Source: Streptococcus mutans | Lineage (GTDB): Bacteria; Bacillota; Bacilli; Lactobacillales; Streptococcaceae | Assembly: GCF_006739205.1 (NCBI RefSeq) | Contig: NZ_AP019720.1 | Span: forward strand, 1,736,001-1,800,000 | Direction of reading: 5' to 3' | Length of the DNA: 64,000 nucleotides | Shown here: piece by piece, positions 19,128 to 30,257 of the stretch | How the letters are laid out: each line of letters begins with the position of its first letter | How positions within the stretch are numbered: the first letter of the stretch is position 1 | The notes under the pieces: generated by a model | Databases searched by the model: none | Told to the model about the DNA's origin: nothing | The model's input: the letters and a program-made list of their open reading frames with translations, nothing else | Position numbers and translations under genes: made by a program

Positions 19128-20992
19128 CAGAATACTCCTTTTTCTCTGGTAAATGTAATAAAGTCTGCTTTGTTTTCCACTCTTTCTAAAGCTTCTTTGA
19201 GCTCTTTATCGCTAGCAATTCGAAAAATATCATCATACAATTCTAAAAGTTCTGCCTCTGTTTGTGTTGCAATTTTATTGGGAATAGCTACTAAAAAGAT
19301 AAGATCAACACTTTCATGATCTGTATGGTAGGACTCCTCAAGAACCCCTACCATTAAAACGATCTTTTCTAATGTTTGATTGATAGTATGTGGAAAAGCA
19401 ATACCATTGCCAAATATAGTAGATTGTTCTTTTTCTCTATCTAAAATACGTTTTTCAAAATGATCATCCACTAGCCCTAATGCTTCTAGTGACTGTGTCA
19501 TATACACTAAATAATCTTGATAGCTAGCAGCTTTGACCAATCTCGAAAAGGTCAAAATGATTGTTTTGAGATTTTTTCTATGATAATGATTAACGCGTTG
19601 CCATTCCTCACGCAGCCACTGATCATCAAAAAGATTTCTAATTTGAATAACTGGCGAGTTAATCTGTCCTAATTTCAAAGGAATGGTTGTAAAGACAGCA
19701 AAGTAATTATCATTAGTGTCAGGATTAAAGTTTTCTTCTGAATATTGAGTGATTTCGATATCATGGCCAAGTACGCGTTTTAATTGACGCTTTATCATAT
19801 GTGCTGTTCCGCGTCCCGTTGTACAAACAACGGCAACTCGGCGTTTTTTGTTTTGAAAAATAGCTCCATTTTCATGTAAAATCATTTCGAAATAAAGGGC
19901 TAAATAGCTCATTTCAGACAATTCCAGCTGACAGCCAAAATGATTTTTCAAATCATCACCAGCGACTTTTGCCATTTCAAAGGCCAAAGGATACTTATTT
20001 TGAATTTCTCTATGGAAAATATCATTAGCCTGAACATGAAAGATAAGTCGATTGATAAGAAATTTTAAATGTGTTTGAATTTCAGTAAATAAACGTTGCT
20101 CATCAAAGTTAACCAAGAGTGTATCCTTGACCTTCTTTACAAAGCTTTGATAAAGCTTCTGCAAACTCTGCACATCAGTCAATTGATAGGTCAATGCGTC
20201 AATATATTGTGTATTGAGAGGAAAACTCAAGAAATCTTGTTCATACTGACTGAGCGATATCTGATAAGTCACTTCAATATGATAAAGCAATTGCTCCATA
20301 ATAGCTGACTGAGCTAGTCCGTTAACATAATAGTCAATAGGAGTAAGCAAAAGTTTTTTCCGTTGAATGCGAGCAACTGTTATCGAAATGGCTTTAGTCA
20401 GTAACTCCTGCGTTTTTCTAGGAATTTTAAAGGCAGTATATAGTTCTTCTAAAAAATCATGCGTCTCTTTCTTTAAGGTAGCTGAATCAAAATAAGAATA
20501 GACATGATGAATATAAAAGAGCCGTAGATTTAATTCCGTACCAATAATTTCCAAACCACGATTAGGTTTGCCGAATATGCACAATTGATATTCTACTGCT
20601 AAATCCTTAACATGCTTCAAATCCTTATTAATGGTCGTTCGACTAACACCGATTTCCTCAGCCAAATCATCAATAAGTAAGGGAGATGTGGCTTGAATCA
20701 AACGTTTAATGAGATAAGAAGCTCGCTTATTTGAAGAATTAAAATCACTCTCTTTGCGCAAACTTCCCGCTAAAATTGTTTCCAATCTAGCATAATCATA
20801 GACGTCTAACAGCAAAAGATTATCTTCTTGTCTGATTTGAATATCATCATCCAAAATAGCATTAAATTGCTCTATACTTGTCAGCAACGTTTTCATACTG
20901 ACATTAAGTTCTTTACGCATAGTTTCTAGAGAAACACTATGCTGAGCAACTAATATTTCTAAAATATGATACCAGCGATTAACTAATGCCAC
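19127..20992 (-). CDS. gutR: PRD-containing sorbitol operon regulator
   Basis: 621 residues, cytoplasmic. Domains in order: HTH_11-like helix-turn-helix (about 1-60), a second HTH (SPLLIDDLAEEIGVSRTTINKD, about 90-115), two PTS regulation domains (about 180-380), a IIB-like domain (VAVVCTTGRGTAHMIKRQL, about 390-480) and a C-terminal IIA-like domain with GNGIAFPHTINQTL (about 530-600). HPr and the sorbitol IIB would tune its activity by phosphorylation, so it activates the operon when sorbitol is imported. It begins 21 bases after srlD. It resembles MtlR/LicR-type activators. Confidence 0.88.
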   Translation of the reverse strand: MALVNRWYHILEILVAQHSVSLETMRKELNVSMKTLLTSIEQFNAILDDDIQIRQEDNLLLLDVYDYARLETILAGSLRKESDFNSSNKRASYLIKRLIQATSPLLIDDLAEEIGVSRTTINKDLKHVKDLAVEYQLCIFGKPNRGLEIIGTELNLRLFYIHHVYSYFDSATLKKETHDFLEELYTAFKIPRKTQELLTKAISITVARIQRKKLLLTPIDYYVNGLAQSAIMEQLLYHIEVTYQISLSQYEQDFLSFPLNTQYIDALTYQLTDVQSLQKLYQSFVKKVKDTLLVNFDEQRLFTEIQTHLKFLINRLIFHVQANDIFHREIQNKYPLAFEMAKVAGDDLKNHFGCQLELSEMSYLALYFEMILHENGAIFQNKKRRVAVVCTTGRGTAHMIKRQLKRVLGHDIEITQYSEENFNPDTNDNYFAVFTTIPLKLGQINSPVIQIRNLFDDQWLREEWQRVNHYHRKNLKTIILTFSRLVKAASYQDYLVYMTQSLEALGLVDDHFEKRILDREKEQSTIFGNGIAFPHTINQTLEKIVLMVGVLEESYHTDHESVDLIFLVAIPNKIATQTEAELLELYDDIFRIASDKELKEALERVENKADFITFTREKGVF

Positions 20993-21013
20993 TTTTTTAC
21001 CCTCTATATTGAT

Positions 21014-21814
21014 TTAACCGCGCGTTTTACCTCCGGCAACATTGGTTGTGATACCTGTGATATAACTTGAACGGTCCGAAATGTAATAAGCTACCAAATC
21101 TGCAACTTCACTTAATTTCCCACTGCGTCCCAGTGGTGTTGTCGTTGTTGATGCGTAACCTGCACGAATTTCCTCAACTGTCTTTCCTCTAGTATAGCCA
21201 AGTGCCTCTTCATAAGCAAGCGTCCGCAGACCTGTTGCTTCCATGATTCCCGGAGCAATACCAACAACTCGAACACCGTATTTGCCAAGTTCCTTTGCCC
21301 ATGATCGTGTATAACTATAAACAGCAGCCTTGGTTCCCGCATAAGCACTTTGTCCTTCAGAACCTTCTAAACCAGCTTCCGAAGCCATATTGATAATAAC
21401 TCCTTTTTTCTTTGCCACTAAAAGGCGCCCTACCGCTTGACTAACCAAATAGAGGCCTTTCTGATTAATCATGGTAATCTTTTCAAAAGTTGCATCATCA
21501 AGCTCGTATTGCCCATGAGGATCCTTAGGATCAACTAAGAGACGTGGAATATTGATGCCTGCATTATTGACAACAGCATCAACTGTTCCAAAATGTTCAA
21601 CAACAGCTGCGACAGAAGCTTCTACTTGCTCACGGGATGTCACATCCACTTTCTGGAACAAGAGATTTTCATGCTTTTCTCCATTATCCGTGAGATCAAA
21701 ATTAGCGACTTTTACCTTCAAGCTCAGTAATTCATCCACAATAGCTTTTCCGATGCCTGAAGAAGCTCCTGTTACAATTACTGTTTTGCCAGCAATATTT
21801 AACCAATCAGTCAT
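21014..21814 (-). CDS. srlD: Sorbitol-6-phosphate 2-dehydrogenase
   Basis: 266 residues, short-chain dehydrogenase. It oxidises sorbitol-6-phosphate to fructose-6-phosphate with NAD. Visible are the Rossmann TGASSGIG, NNAGIN, the catalytic Ser region MASEAGLEGSEGQS, and the YAGTKAA (YxxxK) motif. It is the first gene of the operon, preceded by a cre-overlapped promoter. Its product, fructose-6-phosphate, would also be the substrate class of the broken TalC gene at the other end. Confidence 0.93.
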   Translation of the reverse strand: MTDWLNIAGKTVIVTGASSGIGKAIVDELLSLKVKVANFDLTDNGEKHENLLFQKVDVTSREQVEASVAAVVEHFGTVDAVVNNAGINIPRLLVDPKDPHGQYELDDATFEKITMINQKGLYLVSQAVGRLLVAKKKGVIINMASEAGLEGSEGQSAYAGTKAAVYSYTRSWAKELGKYGVRVVGIAPGIMEATGLRTLAYEEALGYTRGKTVEEIRAGYASTTTTPLGRSGKLSEVADLVAYYISDRSSYITGITTNVAGGKTRG

Positions 21815-21852
21815 TTCTTACACTCCTTGTCTTTCTTTTATTTGTTATAACT

Positions 21853-21869
21853 ATTATAAAGCGCTCACA
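21853..21869 (-). promoter_or_regulatory. srlD promoter -10 with adjoining cre site
   Basis: TATAAT (21858-21853) is preceded directly by TGTGAGCGCTTTAT, close to the CcpA cre consensus TGWAANCGNTNWCA. CcpA binding here would block transcription while glucose is present. The GutR activation site was not identified. Confidence 0.65.
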
Positions 21870-21931
21870 ACAAATAATTAAGACACTCTTTTTTGGGCTA
21901 TTAAAAAATTTAACATACTAATTGGCAAAAT

Positions 21932-21959
21932 AAAAGCCAAGACAACAGCCTTGGCTTTT
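21932..21959 (-). terminator. pgi terminator
   Basis: AAAAGCCAAG pairs with CTTGGCTTTT around a seven-base loop, with T-rich flanks on both sides. It lies 20 bases after the pgi stop codon. Confidence 0.82.
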
Positions 21960-21979
21960 ATTATATTTTTATCATTAAA

Positions 21980-23329
21980 CTAAAGACGTGCGTTTAACTC
22001 AGCACCAAGTTCTTCGAATCCTGGTTTGCCAAGAAGAGCAAACATATTTTTCTTGTAGGCTTCAACACCCGGTTGGTCAAATGGGTTAACACCATTTAGG
22101 TAACCAGAAAGTCCAATAGCCAATTCGAAGAAGTAAATCACATAACCTAATGTAAATTCATCCTGCTCAGGAATAGTCAAGAAGGTATTTGGGACACCCC
22201 CATCTGTATGAGCTAACAGTACGCCATCGGTAGCCTTCTTATTAACAAAATCAACATCTTTGCCTTGAAGATAGGCAAGACCGTCAAGATCTTCTGCTGC
22301 TTCTGGAACAAGGATATTCTTACGTGCTTTTTCAACACGGATAACCGTTTCAAATAAATTGCGATTGCCTTCTTGGATAAATTGTCCAAGAGAATGCAAA
22401 TCTGTTGAAAAGTTAGCTGATGTTGGGTAAATGCCTTTTTGGTCTTTACCTTCTGATTCACCGGCTAATTGTTTCCACCATTCACTAAAGTATTGAAGGG
22501 ATGGTTCATAGTTAGCCAGAACTTCTGTCACATAACCTTTACGGTAAAGAATATTACGAATAGCCGCATATTGATAAGCTTCATTTTCTGATAATTCAGC
22601 AGACGAATAGTCTTGACGAGCTGCTTCTGCCCCAGCCATCAACTGATCCAAATCTGCTCCTGAAGCTGCAATTGGCAATAAACCAACAGCTGTTAAAACC
22701 GTAAAACGTCCACCAACACTATCTGGAACGACAAAAGTTTCCCAACCATTGGCATCCGCTTCTACTTTAACGGCTCCTTTAACACGATCAGTTGTCGCAT
22801 AAATACGTTGATTAGCTTCTTCTTGACCATACTTTTTAACTAGAAGATCTTTGAAAACGCGAAAAGCTATGGCAGGTTCAGTAGTTGTTCCTGATTTAGA
22901 AATAACATTAACCGAAAAATCCTTATCAGCCACATAATCAACAAGATCCGCAAGGTAATTTGAAGAAATCGAATTTCCGGCATAAAGAATTTGCGGTGCT
23001 TTACGTTCTTCCTTATTTTCAAGATTGACAAAAGAACTGTTCAAAAAATCAATCGCTGCACGTGCCCCCAGATAAGAACCGCCAATACCGATAACAACCA
23101 AAACATCACTATCAGATTTGATTTTTTCAGCAGCCTTTTTAATACGAGCAAATTCTTCTTTATCATAGTTCTGAGGTAAATTCAGCCAGCCCGTCATTTC
23201 AGCACCCGGTCCAGTTCCTTTACGCAAAGCCTCATCCGCTGCTGTTACTTGCATTTGAATATAATCCAATTCATGTGAAGCAAGGAACTTCCCCAATACT
23301 TTTGAATAATCGAATTTAATGTGTGTCAT
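21980..23329 (-). CDS. pgi: Glucose-6-phosphate isomerase
   Basis: 449 residues, typical of Gram-positive Pgi. It interconverts glucose-6-phosphate and fructose-6-phosphate in glycolysis. The segments [53 protein letters not shown] and the signature [20 protein letters not shown] are diagnostic. The start at 23329 follows TGGAGG. An upstream extension of 19 codons has no support. It shares fructose-6-phosphate with the neighbouring sorbitol pathway. Confidence 0.97.
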   Translation of the reverse strand: MTHIKFDYSKVLGKFLASHELDYIQMQVTAADEALRKGTGPGAEMTGWLNLPQNYDKEEFARIKKAAEKIKSDSDVLVVIGIGGSYLGARAAIDFLNSSFVNLENKEERKAPQILYAGNSISSNYLADLVDYVADKDFSVNVISKSGTTTEPAIAFRVFKDLLVKKYGQEEANQRIYATTDRVKGAVKVEADANGWETFVVPDSVGGRFTVLTAVGLLPIAASGADLDQLMAGAEAARQDYSSAELSENEAYQYAAIRNILYRKGYVTEVLANYEPSLQYFSEWWKQLAGESEGKDQKGIYPTSANFSTDLHSLGQFIQEGNRNLFETVIRVEKARKNILVPEAAEDLDGLAYLQGKDVDFVNKKATDGVLLAHTDGGVPNTFLTIPEQDEFTLGYVIYFFELAIGLSGYLNGVNPFDQPGVEAYKKNMFALLGKPGFEELGAELNARL

Positions 23330-23399
23330 TTGAATCCTCCAAAATTTCTTCTTTTCTATGATATCTCTTTCACTAAATTTAATCAAGCAATTTTTATAT

Positions 23400-23413
23400 A
23401 TAAAGCGCTTTCA
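23400..23413 (-). promoter_or_regulatory. cre-like site upstream of pgi
   Basis: TGAAAGCGCTTTAT on the minus strand, about 75 bases before the pgi start codon, matches the CcpA cre consensus except near its last base. It suggests carbon-catabolite control of pgi or of an upstream transcript. It is the only clear element in 23330-23770, where no gene was seen. Confidence 0.5.
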
Positions 23414-23769
23414 TTTTTATTTTCTTATTTTTTTAACTCCCACAGCGACAAGAGAACAATCGTTTGCATATACTTCTTGCATTTCTCATTCACTAACTTT
23501 CATATTGATTGATATAATCTGTTATTTCTATACAATGGTATAGCCATATAATCTAAAACAAGATTTTGTCCTCTAATTGATTTACTCTGATCACTTAATA
23601 AAAATCGGATGGAATAACTAACATCTTCTAAATCAATAAATCTTCGATAAGGAATTTTAGTTAGTAAACGTTTTCCAAATCATCTATACAAATATAATCT
23701 AATTTCATATTGCATTTTATCACAAATTTATGAAATTATTATTGTTATCTATTTACCTTACTATTACAC

Positions 23770-23851
23770 AAAAAATAGAGCACACAGCTTACATCGCTTA
23801 GGGCTGCTGGATTCCTCCCCTGACCCGCTTCACGCAAAGCTGTTGCTCCGA
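23770..23851 (-). ncRNA. ffs: Signal recognition particle RNA (4.5S / scRNA)
   Basis: The minus strand carries GGGTCAGGGGAGGAATCC then AGCAGCCC, which is the conserved Ffh-binding apical hairpin (GGTCAG..GGAA..AGCAGCC). The outer arms pair: GAGCAACAGCTT with AAGCTGTGTGCTC. A TATTTTTTG tract ends it. The length, about 80 nt, fits the short bacterial SRP RNA. A promoter with TATAAT lies directly upstream. It follows the tadA operon, a familiar streptococcal position. Confidence 0.93.
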
Positions 23852-23856
23852 TATCT

Positions 23857-23885
23857 ATTATAGCATAAAGTAAAAAAACTGCCAA
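23857..23885 (-). promoter_or_regulatory. ffs promoter
   Basis: TTGGCA (23885-23880), 17 bases, TATAAT (23862-23857) with an extended TGC before it. It begins two bases after the stop codon of the preceding gene, so ffs has its own strong promoter. Confidence 0.85.
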
Positions 23886-23886
23886 C

Positions 23887-24450
23887 TTAAGACTTTTTCT
23901 TTTGCCAAAAAGCAAGAGCTAAGAGGCAAATCATCAAACCAACTAGGGCTGGGACGACAATAGTCAAGCCCGCCTGTCCACTGTCCATATAAGACCAAAT
24001 AATTTTTGAAAGGGCTGTGATAATCAAAATTAAACCAACTAACTTCCAACTATGTAGCCAAGTTGCCCTAACAATGACGATAAAAAAACTAATAACCAAA
24101 AAGGCAAAGAGCACATTCTTAGCTGTCAAGCCTGCTTGTAAAAATTCCTTCTCATAGGTTAAAAACTCCTTGACTAAAGGTGGGGTTGATTGTGGCACGG
24201 GAAACCAAATCATGCTTGTAAAAAGAGCCAAGATGCTAACCGATACCCCTATGATTCGTCTATGATAGGCAAAAAACAAGATGGGAAGGATTAAAATAGG
24301 ACGAATATACCAGCTTAATTGGTTTTGATGACGTTCAAAAGCCCAAGCTTGAAAATCTAAATTCAAAACTAGCAGACCAACAAAGAGTAATGTTAAAGCA
24401 AACAAAAAAGCTGATAATAGCCATTCCTGTGGCTTGGTGATTGTATTCAT
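23887..24450 (-). CDS. Hypothetical multi-pass membrane protein
   Basis: 187 residues with about five membrane segments (LLSAFLFALTLLFVGLLVL, ILILPILFFAYH, IGVSVSILALFTSMIWF, VLFAFLVISFFIVIV, LVGLILIITALS) and a lysine-rich C-terminus. I do not recognise a family or function. It overlaps the tadA stop codon by four bases and so lies in the same operon as the metallo-hydrolase and tadA genes. Confidence 0.7.
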   Translation of the reverse strand: MNTITKPQEWLLSAFLFALTLLFVGLLVLNLDFQAWAFERHQNQLSWYIRPILILPILFFAYHRRIIGVSVSILALFTSMIWFPVPQSTPPLVKEFLTYEKEFLQAGLTAKNVLFAFLVISFFIVIVRATWLHSWKLVGLILIITALSKIIWSYMDSGQAGLTIVVPALVGLMICLLALAFWQKKKS

Positions 24451-24917
24451 TTTGTTCTCCTGTATCTAAAAAAACTCTGCATCATTTGAGCACATTCTTT
24501 TTCCAGAATTCCCCTCTCTACTTCTACACGATGATTGAGCCGCTCATCAGTTAGGATATCATATAAGGAACCAGCCCCACCAAATTTAGCATTTTTGGCA
24601 CCGTAAATGACCTGCGGAATACGTGCTAAACCAATGGCTCCGCTGCACATAATGCAAGGCTCAATGGTGACAAAAAGCGTACAATCCAGCAGACGCCAAC
24701 TTTCTTGTGTTCTATTTGCTTGATTGATAGCCATAATTTCGGCATGCATGATGGCAAGATTTTCCTCTTCACGCGCATTATGACCACGCCCAATGATTTG
24801 ATCGTCCTTAACGATAACACAGCCAATAGGAATCTCTTCTTTTTGAAGTGATAGCTGAGCTTCTTTGAGAGCTTCTCCCATAAAAAACTCTTTTTCTGCC
24901 TGAGTCAAACCTGCCAT
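24447..24917 (-). CDS. tadA: tRNA-specific adenosine deaminase
   Basis: 156 residues. It converts A34 to inosine in tRNA-Arg(ACG). The zinc and catalytic motif HAEIMAIN (H and E) and the PCIMCSG motif (two Cys) are present, together with the N-terminal FFMGEALKEAQLS. The start overlaps the stop codon of the upstream gene. The downstream ffs gene is typical for streptococcal tadA. Confidence 0.93.
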   Translation of the reverse strand: MAGLTQAEKEFFMGEALKEAQLSLQKEEIPIGCVIVKDDQIIGRGHNAREEENLAIMHAEIMAINQANRTQESWRLLDCTLFVTIEPCIMCSGAIGLARIPQVIYGAKNAKFGGAGSLYDILTDERLNHRVEVERGILEKECAQMMQSFFRYRRTK

Positions 24918-25693
24918 CAGCAGTTACCGATTTGCCATGATTTGTGAGGTGTAGCCAATTCCACAGGGATGCCATTGGAGTATGCCTCAGTCTGGCTTCT
25001 TAGGATTTCTAGATGGTTGTCTGGATCAATGCCTGCTGGCGGTACTGGTGGCATATGGGTCAAGACTAGACGTTTTACCTTAGCCGCACTAGCGATTTGT
25101 CCAGCTTCTTTGGTCGTCAAATGAGCGATGTGGTTTTCATTGCCTTCGTAAAGGTAAACATCTGCTAAAAAGAGGTCCGCGCCTGCGGCAAATTTATCTA
25201 AATCCTCAAAATAACCCGTATCACCTGTGAAAACAAAAATTTGACCAGTTGTACGCTCCACAATACGTATGGCGTAGCAAACAACAGGATGTACTGTCTT
25301 AATAAAAGTAATGTCAAAAGATCCAATTTGCTCAAGACCATTGACATTATAAGCTCTGCCTTCAGAAACACCATCAAGTGTCAACTTTGAAAACTCATAA
25401 GTATCTTGGTCATGACCGTAAATCGGTAAAACTTTGGGCGTCCAAAGATGTTTAGGATAAAGCTGAAAATAATGACGCAAAACGCCCAAGTCAGCGACAT
25501 GGTCTGGATGATAGTGAGAAATAATGACTGCATCTAAATCTAGCGGGCTAATTTCTTTTTCGAGTTCATTGAGTGCACGGCTACCGCAATCAATTAAGAG
25601 CTGAAAACCGTCTTCTCCTGTCAAGAGATAGGAGGTTGTTCCTTCATCTTTATAGGGATAGGCTCCCCAGCAACCAAGTGTGGTTAGTTTCAT
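24917..25693 (-). CDS. MBL-fold metallo-hydrolase
   Basis: 258 residues with the metallo-beta-lactamase fold. The metal motif is SHYHPDHVADLG, with further ligands in FTGDTGYFEDLD and VLTHMPP. It resembles the RNase Z-like / YhfI group. The natural substrate is unknown, but candidates are phosphodiesters or cyclic nucleotides. It heads the operon with tadA (one-base overlap). Confidence 0.8.
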   Translation of the reverse strand: MKLTTLGCWGAYPYKDEGTTSYLLTGEDGFQLLIDCGSRALNELEKEISPLDLDAVIISHYHPDHVADLGVLRHYFQLYPKHLWTPKVLPIYGHDQDTYEFSKLTLDGVSEGRAYNVNGLEQIGSFDITFIKTVHPVVCYAIRIVERTTGQIFVFTGDTGYFEDLDKFAAGADLFLADVYLYEGNENHIAHLTTKEAGQIASAAKVKRLVLTHMPPVPPAGIDPDNHLEILRSQTEAYSNGIPVELATPHKSWQIGNC

Positions 25694-25769
25694 AAAAACA
25701 CCTTCTTTTTTTAGTTATTTTTATTATAACAAAATGAGCTGCTCTTTGGATAATAAAAACCAGCTTATG

Positions 25770-26783
25770 TTATCTAAAAAAAGAATAAATCAAAGCGATA
25801 ATGAACCAGGCATAAACAATAATGAATAACCACTTCAAATAAACAACAATAGCAATAAATTCACGAATAAAAGCACTGGGAATATAATAGGCGGCTGTTG
25901 AACAACCCAAGCCATCTCCAGCCATATGCAATCGGCGTGCATAAACACTGGTTCGAAAGACATGATAAGCATTAGTTACAAAAAGAAAACGCGGTTTTTT
26001 CATTTCTTTTTCTGCTAACTGCTTGGAAAAGAGAAGATTTTCATAGGTCGAATGCGATTGTTCTTCCAAGAGAAGCCTATCATTTGGAATATCACTTGCC
26101 TGTTTTCGAATATAATTGGCAATTGCCGCTGCTTCAGAAATGGTTTCCCCAGAACCTAAACCGCCACTGGCAATCAATTTGACTTGCGAGTTTTTCGATT
26201 GTCTAAAGGCTTCTAAAGCCTTATCAATCCTGCGCTTTAATAAGGGAGTCACTTGATTGCCATGCAAAAGACCTGCACCATGAATAATAATATAATCATA
26301 ATGCTTGTTTTTAGGAATAATCAGATAAAGAATCGAATACAGCATAAAAGCTATAAAGGCAACACTGAAAATAAGAAAAGAAGCGCTTAACAAGGCATAC
26401 AAAGAAGCAATAAAACGATTGAATAACAAATGAGTCGAATGGTGAATTCGGATTACCATGAATAAAAAGAAGCTAGTAATCATTAGCCCTAAACAAAGCG
26501 ATAAAAGGTTAATCTTCGAGAAACCTTCTTTATGTAACAGAATAATCCCGTTATAGACTAAAAAGAGACCACCCAAAAATATTATAAGAGGAGTCGAAAT
26601 TAAAAGAAGCAGGAAAACGCCATAAGCCGTATAATAACCATGACTATAGAGAAATTCAATGATAGCCAAATAGCTTACCATCAAGAAGACGATAAGAAGA
26701 ATGGGATTGAGTAAACTTCGTGCCTCATGATAAATAGAAACTACTAACAAAATAAACAATACAACTGCAAGCAATCCTAACAT
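25770..26783 (-). CDS. YdcF-family membrane protein (DUF218)
   Basis: 337 residues. Roughly six membrane helices fill the first 180 residues. A DUF218 domain follows (YDYIIIHGAGLL...TPLLKRRIDKALEAFRQS, LIASGGLGSGETISEAAAI, FLFVTNAYHVFRTSVYAR), and a last helix lies near the C-terminus. DUF218 proteins (SanA/ElyC/YdcF) are linked with envelope biogenesis, but the activity is unproven. Monocistronic. Confidence 0.8.
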   Translation of the reverse strand: MLGLLAVVLFILLVVSIYHEARSLLNPILLIVFLMVSYLAIIEFLYSHGYYTAYGVFLLLLISTPLIIFLGGLFLVYNGIILLHKEGFSKINLLSLCLGLMITSFFLFMVIRIHHSTHLLFNRFIASLYALLSASFLIFSVAFIAFMLYSILYLIIPKNKHYDYIIIHGAGLLHGNQVTPLLKRRIDKALEAFRQSKNSQVKLIASGGLGSGETISEAAAIANYIRKQASDIPNDRLLLEEQSHSTYENLLFSKQLAEKEMKKPRFLFVTNAYHVFRTSVYARRLHMAGDGLGCSTAAYYIPSAFIREFIAIVVYLKWLFIIVYAWFIIALIYSFFR

Positions 26784-27209
26784 AACATCTCCTTATTTTT
26801 ATTACACTTAAATTTTTAATCTTGATTGTCACATTTGAAATTCTCTTCATTTTTTGAACAAAATACTTAAAAAATTCAAAAATAGCAAAGCTCTTCTAAT
26901 AATCTTAGTCTTTTGTAACTTCTGAGGAATTCTTCCATCTTTATTTTATCTCAAAAATCAAGATAGAACCTTACACCTTTGTAAGTCCTCAAAATATTTT
27001 TTTAGATTATATAATCTAAAATCATCTAGTAGAGCTAGATGATTTCAGAGTGTAGACAAAGTCTCGATTAAGGCTCACTTCGCTCGCAAATCAATGCCAT
27101 TTAAATTGGCATTTGCAGAACTTCAAAATATATATGTATAGAAAAAGCAGGTTTATCTTTAAGTGATAATAACTCTGGTAAACAGAGGCATTCACCCTTA
27201 TAAAAAGTT
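26784..27209. other. Gene-free stretch with repeat B
   Basis: 26784-27000 is plain AT-rich sequence where I see nothing. The rest is repeat B copy 2, described separately. No reading frame with a ribosome site was found. Confidence 0.6.
27001..27165. repeat. Non-coding repeat family B, copy 2
   Basis: It begins with the perfect palindrome TTTAGATTATATAATCTAAA (27001-27020) and the hairpin AAATCATCTAG..CTAGATGATTT (27019-27045). Then come TCTCG, CACTTCGCTCGCAAAT, a GCCATTTAAATTGGC hairpin, ATTTGCAGAACTT and AGGTTTATCTT. The blocks after the first hairpin match 14776-14869 in order and spacing, while the hairpin itself differs in sequence but not in position. Confidence 0.6.
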
Positions 27210-27772
27210 TTAATCTCCCTTTAAAAACTGTAATTGTGGCCATTTATTTTGCCAATGCTTTTTCAGAAGACGTTGCTGGTAAACCCGCATTCTCTCCTCA
27301 TCTGCTAAAAAATGTGGTGTGGGGGCAACTTTAAATTGAACAATATCCTCTAAACCATAGGGAAGGAAGAGCTCCAATTTCCCTTTGTCATTTATTCTAG
27401 CAGCGAGGGCAGTGCACTTTTCTGGATATTTTGCAATAGCATCGCAAGAATTATGATAAGGCTCTGTGTTTGGACTGTGAACATGCATATAAATTTGATT
27501 TTTGAGCTCCCATTTATAAGCAGGATAAGCTGCCTGTAACTCCTTCTCAATCCTCAAAGTCTTTTCATAAGAAATCGTCTGATCAAAAAAGACAACATCG
27601 ATATCCGTCTCCTTATCAAAGGCTGGTTTCCCACTTAAATAATTCCAAATAAAATTGTGAAGTGTGCCCGCACACAACCAAGCATCCGAAAGTTTAAGAT
27701 CTCGAATAATGGTTAAAATACGAGAAATCGGTTCATTTGCCAGCAGTAATGTCTTTAACTGCTCTTCATCCA

Positions 27773-27773
<1 letters not shown>
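27210..27773 (-). CDS. Nucleotidyltransferase family protein (DUF925-type)
   Basis: 187 residues. WLCAGTLHNFIWNYLSGKP and DIDVVFFD form the nucleotidyltransferase-like GTLHN...DxD core of the DUF925 family, and YGLEDIVQFKVAPTPHF is its conserved C-terminal part. The substrate is unknown. It directly overlaps the end of tgt (shared base 27773) and is probably co-expressed with it. Confidence 0.8.
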
Positions 27774-29325
<1,552 letters not shown>

Positions 29326-29544
29326 ATGAATACAAGAATGATGGAACAATTTGAAACTATGGATGCTGAAACACTTTCACATGTAACTGGGGGCGGTCTT
29401 TACGATGGAGCTAATGGCTATGCTTACCGCGATTCCCAAGGTCACTGGGCTTATAAGGTAACAAAAACTCCAGCACAAGCTTTAACAGACGTTGTAGTAA
29501 ATAGCTGGGCTTCAGGTGCAGCAAGTTTTGCCGCTTACGCTTAA
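29326..29544 (+). CDS. Double-glycine leader bacteriocin precursor (class II)
   Basis: 72 residues. The leader MNTRMMEQFETMDAETLSHV ends TGG and is the C39-peptidase type with conserved hydrophobic spacing. The mature peptide begins G-LYDGANGYAYRDSQ and ends SWASGAASFAAYA, with two Gly/Ala-rich stretches. The start is the ATG after a perfect GGGAGG site. NlmT/NlmE, encoded at 43292-46490, is the obvious exporter. No immunity gene follows; a strong terminator does. It corresponds, from memory, to SMU.299c (bsmI) of UA159. Confidence 0.85.
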   Translation: MNTRMMEQFETMDAETLSHVTGGGLYDGANGYAYRDSQGHWAYKVTKTPAQALTDVVVNSWASGAASFAAYA

Positions 29545-29584
29545 GTCATTAAGATAATCGTTCATATTGTTATATAAACGGCAA

Positions 29585-29614
29585 ACACCTCATCTATTAT
29601 AATAGATGAGGTGT
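29585..29614 (+). terminator. Bacteriocin gene terminator
   Basis: A perfect 30-base palindrome whose arms are ACACCTCATCTATTA and its complement, followed by TTTTTTTG. It lies 40 bases after the stop codon. Confidence 0.92.
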
Positions 29615-29736
29615 TTTTTTGATATTATCGCATAAGTATGAACTAGCCAATCTGTTTGAAATAAACGACAATCCTTTTAAGTGCTAAAACACCATGACCA
29701 GCACAAACGCTAAATGTTTTTTGATAAATTGCCCTC

Positions 29737-30165
29737 TTAGTTTAACTTGAGATATTCAATTTTAAGACATTTATTCATGACAATCTGGTCACAACCGGCA
29801 AACCGTAATATTTTTTCCGCTTCTTGGCTTTGCAGTCCCAATTGTGCCCAAAAAACATCTGCATCTGTTTCAATGAAATCCCTAGCAACATCTGCTAAAA
29901 AGTCACTGCGGCGAAAAACATCCACAATATCAATATGTTCGGGAATATCCTGCAGGCGAGCATAAACCGTTTCACCCAAAATCTCATCACCAACAGCCCT
30001 AGGATTAACAGGAATAATTTTATAACCAGCACTTTGCAATACCTGAGCAACATCATAAGCTGCTGTCTCTTTTCTTGCAGATAAGCCAACTATTGCAATC
30101 GTCTTGGCCCTTTTTACATAATCAAAGATGACATGTTGACTAGGATTTTGAAATTGATAAGCCAT
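29737..30165 (-). CDS. CoA-binding domain protein (YccU family)
   Basis: 142 residues with a single Rossmann-type CoA-binding domain: IAIVGLSARKETAAYDVAQ, IIPVNPRAVGDEILGE, VDVFRRSDF and the C-terminal DQIVMNKCLKIEY. The role is unknown. It follows polA at a spacing of about 90 bases and is probably in the same transcript. Confidence 0.85.
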   Translation of the reverse strand: MAYQFQNPSQHVIFDYVKRAKTIAIVGLSARKETAAYDVAQVLQSAGYKIIPVNPRAVGDEILGETVYARLQDIPEHIDIVDVFRRSDFLADVARDFIETDADVFWAQLGLQSQEAEKILRFAGCDQIVMNKCLKIEYLKLN

Positions 30166-30257
30166 AAAATGACCTCCTTAACTTTTTCGCTTGAATTTCC
30201 TCTTTTAAATCGGTAAGTGAAACTAACAATTGCTATTAAAGTAATAAATAAACCTGT

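Noticed and set aside
24016-24049. Second ffs-like or small RNA within the 23887-24450 gene
   Set aside because: The conserved SRP signature occurs only at 23770-23851.
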